Below, piece by piece: positions 62,081-64,000 of a stretch of DNA of 64,000 nucleotides. Origin of the DNA: Tenacibaculum sp. 190524A05c (lineage in GTDB: Bacteria > Bacteroidota > Bacteroidia > Flavobacteriales > Flavobacteriaceae); contig NZ_OZ038523.1 in NCBI RefSeq assembly GCF_964036595.1, positions 648,501 through 712,500 of the forward strand, written 5' to 3'. Within the stretch, counting starts at the first letter, position 1, and each line of letters starts with the position of its first letter. A program made the translations under genes and the position numbers. The notes beneath the pieces were generated by a model, which was not told the origin of the DNA, did not search any database, and was given only the letters and a program-made list of their open reading frames with translations.

Positions 62081-62668
62081 TTAGTGTCTACTTTTTAAAA
62101 CAGCTTCAATATCTTGAAAAGTAAATCCTTTTGCTTTTAACAAAATCAAGTAGTGATATAACAAATCTGCTGCTTCATTGGTGAATAAGTCGTCGTTATT
62201 GTCTTTAGCTTCAATTACAACTTCTACGGCTTCTTCACCAACTTTTTGTGCTACTTTATTAATTCCTCTTTTAAATAATTTGTTGGTATATGAAGTTTCT
62301 ACATTATTGTCGATTCTATCGTGAATAATGTTCTCTAATTCATACACGAAACCTTTTGGTGTTTCTTCTGCGAAACATGAAATATCTCCTTTGTGGCAAG
62401 TTGGACCTTTAGGATCTGCTTTAATTAAAATGGTGTCATTATCGCAATCTACTTTAATATCTTTTACATACAAAAAGTTACCACTCGATTCACCTTTTGT
62501 CCATAATCTATTTTTACTTCTACTAAAGAAAGTTACCACCTGTTCATTTTGTGTTTTTTCAAACGCTTCTTCGTTCATATAACCTAACATTAAAACTTGT
62601 AATGTTTTGTTATTTTGAATAACAACCGGTACTAAACCATCGTTGCTTTTATTGAAATCTACTTTCAT
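62081..62668 (-). CDS. hisIE: Bifunctional phosphoribosyl-AMP cyclohydrolase/phosphoribosyl-ATP pyrophosphatase
   Basis: This 195-residue fusion enzyme for steps 2 and 3 of histidine synthesis has HisI at residues 1-108: MLGYMNEEAFEKT, SRSKNRLWTKGESSGN, DCDND, and the zinc ligands in GPTCHKGDISCF. HisE follows from about 112 (NKLFKRGINKVAQKVGEEAVEVVIEAK). This is the usual length for hisIE. It overlaps the receiver-like gene by 4 bases, so it is in the same operon as hisF. Confidence 0.96.
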   Translation of the reverse strand: MKVDFNKSNDGLVPVVIQNNKTLQVLMLGYMNEEAFEKTQNEQVVTFFSRSKNRLWTKGESSGNFLYVKDIKVDCDNDTILIKADPKGPTCHKGDISCFAEETPKGFVYELENIIHDRIDNNVETSYTNKLFKRGINKVAQKVGEEAVEVVIEAKDNNDDLFTNEAADLLYHYLILLKAKGFTFQDIEAVLKSRH

Positions 62669-63003
62669 GACTTATTTAAAAAATCAATATAATTCGTTAA
62701 TAATCCTTTTATTTGTTCGGCAGCTACTGGATTTGCAGAGTGTACTTTGAATTGTAAACTTCTTAAATCTAAACCTGATTCATACACTAACCATTTTGCA
62801 GCAGCATAACCATCAAGAGCAACTTCTCCATTTTTATCTAATCCTAAATCATTATCAAAACTGATAAAATCTGGCAAACCATTTTTTTGAACATATGAAA
62901 CAAATGCTTCATACGTTCTTACAATATCAAATTCTTTTTCTTGTGATGCGTCATAAACCATATCTATGGTTCTTAAGTCATCTAAAAACAATTTCTTTTT
63001 CAT
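62665..63003 (-). CDS. Cyclic-phosphate-processing receiver-like domain protein (cREC)
   Basis: This 112-residue single-domain protein starts at Met 63003. Two codons upstream is another Met. It matches the receiver-like cREC fold: LFLDDLRTI near the start, SFDNDLGLD near residue 52, DGYAAAKWLVYESG, and KVHSANPVAAEQI near 88. The acidic pair DD and the second Asp (DNDLG) would bind metal. The family is linked to cyclic nucleotide or cyclic-phosphate signals. It sits between hisF and hisIE and is co-translated with hisIE. Confidence 0.8.
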   Translation of the reverse strand: MKKKLFLDDLRTIDMVYDASQEKEFDIVRTYEAFVSYVQKNGLPDFISFDNDLGLDKNGEVALDGYAAAKWLVYESGLDLRSLQFKVHSANPVAAEQIKGLLTNYIDFLNKS

Positions 63004-63017
63004 TATCATTTTCTATT

Positions 63018-63089
63018 TGCCATTCCCGTGAAGACGGGAATCTTATCTAACTCTATGTATGAGATTCCGCATCAAGTGCGGAATGACAA
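63018..63089. repeat. Nested palindromic intergenic repeat (dispersed-type)
   Basis: TGCCATTCC (63018-63026) and GGAATGACA (63081-63089) are inverted ends. Inside lie two hairpins: ATTCCCGT/ACGGGAAT (63022-63041) and ATTCCGCA/TGCGGAAT (63064-63084). The element is GC-richer than its surroundings. It looks like a REP- or MITE-like repeat and lies between hisF and the receiver-like gene, inside the operon. Confidence 0.65.
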
Positions 63090-63100
63090 GTTTTTATTGT

Positions 63101-63856
63101 TTAAATCCTAACAGGAATATTTTGCTCTTTTAAAGCTTGTTTTAATTCTGGAATTGGAATTTCACCAAAGTGGAAAACACTTGCAGCTAACGCAGCATCA
63201 GATTTTCCTTCTGTGAATGTATCAATGAAATGTTGCACAGATCCAGCTCCTCCAGAAGCAATAATTGGAATATTTAATTCATCAGACAACCTTGCCAAGG
63301 CTTGATTCGCAAATCCAGCTTTGGTACCATCATTATCCATTGATGTGAATAAGATCTCTCCTGCTCCTCTTTGTTCAACTTCCTTAGCCCAATCAAATAA
63401 ATTCAACTCCGTTGGAATTGTTCCACCAGCCAAATGAACTTTCCATTCTCCGTCAACTTGTTTAGCATCGATTGCTACAACTACACATTGACTTCCAAAT
63501 TTTTGAGATAATTCATTAATTAACTCTGGTCTTTTAACGGCTGATGAATTAATCGAAACTTTGTCCGCTCCACATTTTAATAAAGCATCTACATGTTCGA
63601 TAGAAGAAATTCCACCTCCAACAGTAAATGGAATATTTACTTGAGCGGCAACCTTTTCTACCATATCTAATGTAGTTCCTCTGTTTTCAAGAGTAGCTGC
63701 GATATCTAAAAACACCAGTTCGTCCGCTCCAAGTTCTGCATATTGTTTCGCGAGAACAACAGGATCACCAGCATCTATTAAGTTTACAAAATTGACTCCT
63801 TTTACTGTTCTTCCATTTTTTATATCCAAACAAGGAACTATTCGTTTTGTTAACAT
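63101..63856 (-). CDS. hisF: Imidazole glycerol phosphate synthase cyclase subunit HisF
   Basis: This 251-residue (beta/alpha)8 enzyme makes the imidazole ring from PRFAR and ammonia. It has the catalytic Asp in [19 protein letters not shown] (D11) and the second in [11 protein letters not shown] (about residue 130). [34 protein letters not shown] and PIIASGGAG form the phosphate-binding parts. Length and motifs are standard. The partner HisH should lie upstream outside the window. It starts 1 base after the DinB-like gene stops. Confidence 0.97.
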   Translation of the reverse strand: MLTKRIVPCLDIKNGRTVKGVNFVNLIDAGDPVVLAKQYAELGADELVFLDIAATLENRGTTLDMVEKVAAQVNIPFTVGGGISSIEHVDALLKCGADKVSINSSAVKRPELINELSQKFGSQCVVVAIDAKQVDGEWKVHLAGGTIPTELNLFDWAKEVEQRGAGEILFTSMDNDGTKAGFANQALARLSDELNIPIIASGGAGSVQHFIDTFTEGKSDAALAASVFHFGEIPIPELKQALKEQNIPVRI

Positions 63857-63857
63857 G

Positions 63858-64000
63858 TTAATCTTTATTTTTTATTGTTAAATCTACTCCATCATAAAAA
63901 CCTAAATCTTTATTCTTTAATTGCTTTACCCAAAAAGCAATTTGTCCTGTGTGATACGAATAATGTTCAGTTACGTGAATTACAATTCCAACACCTGAAA
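63858..64000 (-). CDS. DinB/DUF1572 family protein (C-terminal part, truncated by window edge)
   Basis: From the right edge to TAA 63860-63858, 46 residues are open. They include [20 protein letters not shown], where HxxYHTGQI is the metal-binding C-terminal helix of the DinB-like four-helix bundle (DUF1572). [14 protein letters not shown] ends the protein. The family often acts as thiol- or metal-dependent enzymes. It is followed by hisF with only one base between, so it is co-transcribed with the his genes. Confidence 0.7.
   Translation of the reverse strand, partial: SGVGIVIHVTEHYSYHTGQIAFWVKQLKNKDLGFYDGVDLTIKNKD

Noticed and set aside
1-64000. tRNA, rRNA, CRISPR, insertion sequence, prophage or integron
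   Set aside because: I saw no cloverleaf-like gap, no regularly spaced repeats, no transposase or integrase motifs, and no base-composition break beyond the small repeat at 63018-63089.

Overview
The window is an AT-rich chromosomal segment from a member of the Bacteroidota, almost certainly a Flavobacteriaceae. Signs of this are a type IX secretion (T9SS) C-terminal sorting domain, a sigma/FecR/TonB-receptor cluster, TAnnTTTG-type -7 promoter boxes, very few Shine-Dalgarno sequences, and many family-specific proteins (DUF2461, TRIC-type UPF0126, the LuxC-like reductase beside serC). A marine genus such as Tenacibaculum or a relative is my guess, at low confidence. I saw no rRNA, tRNA, CRISPR array, insertion sequence or prophage. 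Nearly all the sequence is protein coding, with small intergenic hairpins.

Layout. 1-62 is the tail of a probable histidine kinase. 168-4844 (minus) is a 1558-residue secreted leucine-rich-repeat protein. 4938-15272 (minus) is one tightly packed light-related operon of twelve genes. It encodes a TetR-like regulator, an ABC1/UbiB kinase, a flavin reductase, an SDR-DUF2867 protein, a 47-residue DUF2256 protein, a DASH cryptochrome, a DPRP-type photolyase, a third photolyase-like protein, two small conserved proteins, an SDR and a CIA30-like protein. Divergently, 15404-20490 (plus) holds a TetR regulator and a complete tripartite exporter (ABC, HlyD, TolC). 20562-24598 (minus) holds a double-TonB-domain protein, a LysM protein, a TRIC channel, a DEAD-box helicase and a thioesterase. 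24659-27423 (plus) holds a MATE pump and a TetR-SDR pair with matching operators. 27460-29311 (minus) holds DUF2461 and ychF.

29451-37227 (plus) is a sigma/FecR signalling pair with two tandem TonB-dependent receptors. 37300-42777 is the serine-locus neighbourhood: ferredoxin, acyl-CoA reductase, serC, a SerA-like protein, DUF1015 and YggS. 42856-45703 holds an exonuclease/GIY-YIG fusion, a voltage-gated-type K+ channel and miaA. 45830-50086 is an unrecognised group: a 499-residue protein with a Ser/Asp tail, a membrane-anchored GH25 muramidase and a von Willebrand A lipoprotein. 50163-54608 (minus) holds a small ORF, a beta-barrel candidate and a MoxR-like AAA/vWA pair. 54691-61488 holds DUF1853, a tiny membrane protein, an EamA exporter, a pseudouridine synthase, a 47-residue cysteine-containing peptide with a double-glycine-like leader, an OmpA-type protein, an rRNA methyltransferase and an old-yellow-enzyme homologue. 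61645-64000 (minus) is the 3' part of a histidine operon (hisF, hisIE), with a receiver-like gene, a dispersed-type palindromic repeat and a DinB-like gene inside it.

The most unusual observations are these. (1) A SerA-like protein beside serC keeps the fold but has lost the catalytic Arg and His and the Rossmann glycines. (2) A light operon has three photolyase-family members, two with non-standard cofactor motifs: the DPRP lacks all four iron-sulfur cysteines, and the 496-residue protein lacks the proximal tryptophan and the N5 asparagine. (3) A 47-residue peptide looks like a ribosomal natural-product or bacteriocin precursor. (4) The exporter ATPase has a non-canonical signature motif, Walker B and H-loop. 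(5) The 499-residue protein/GH25/vWA group has no obvious described function.
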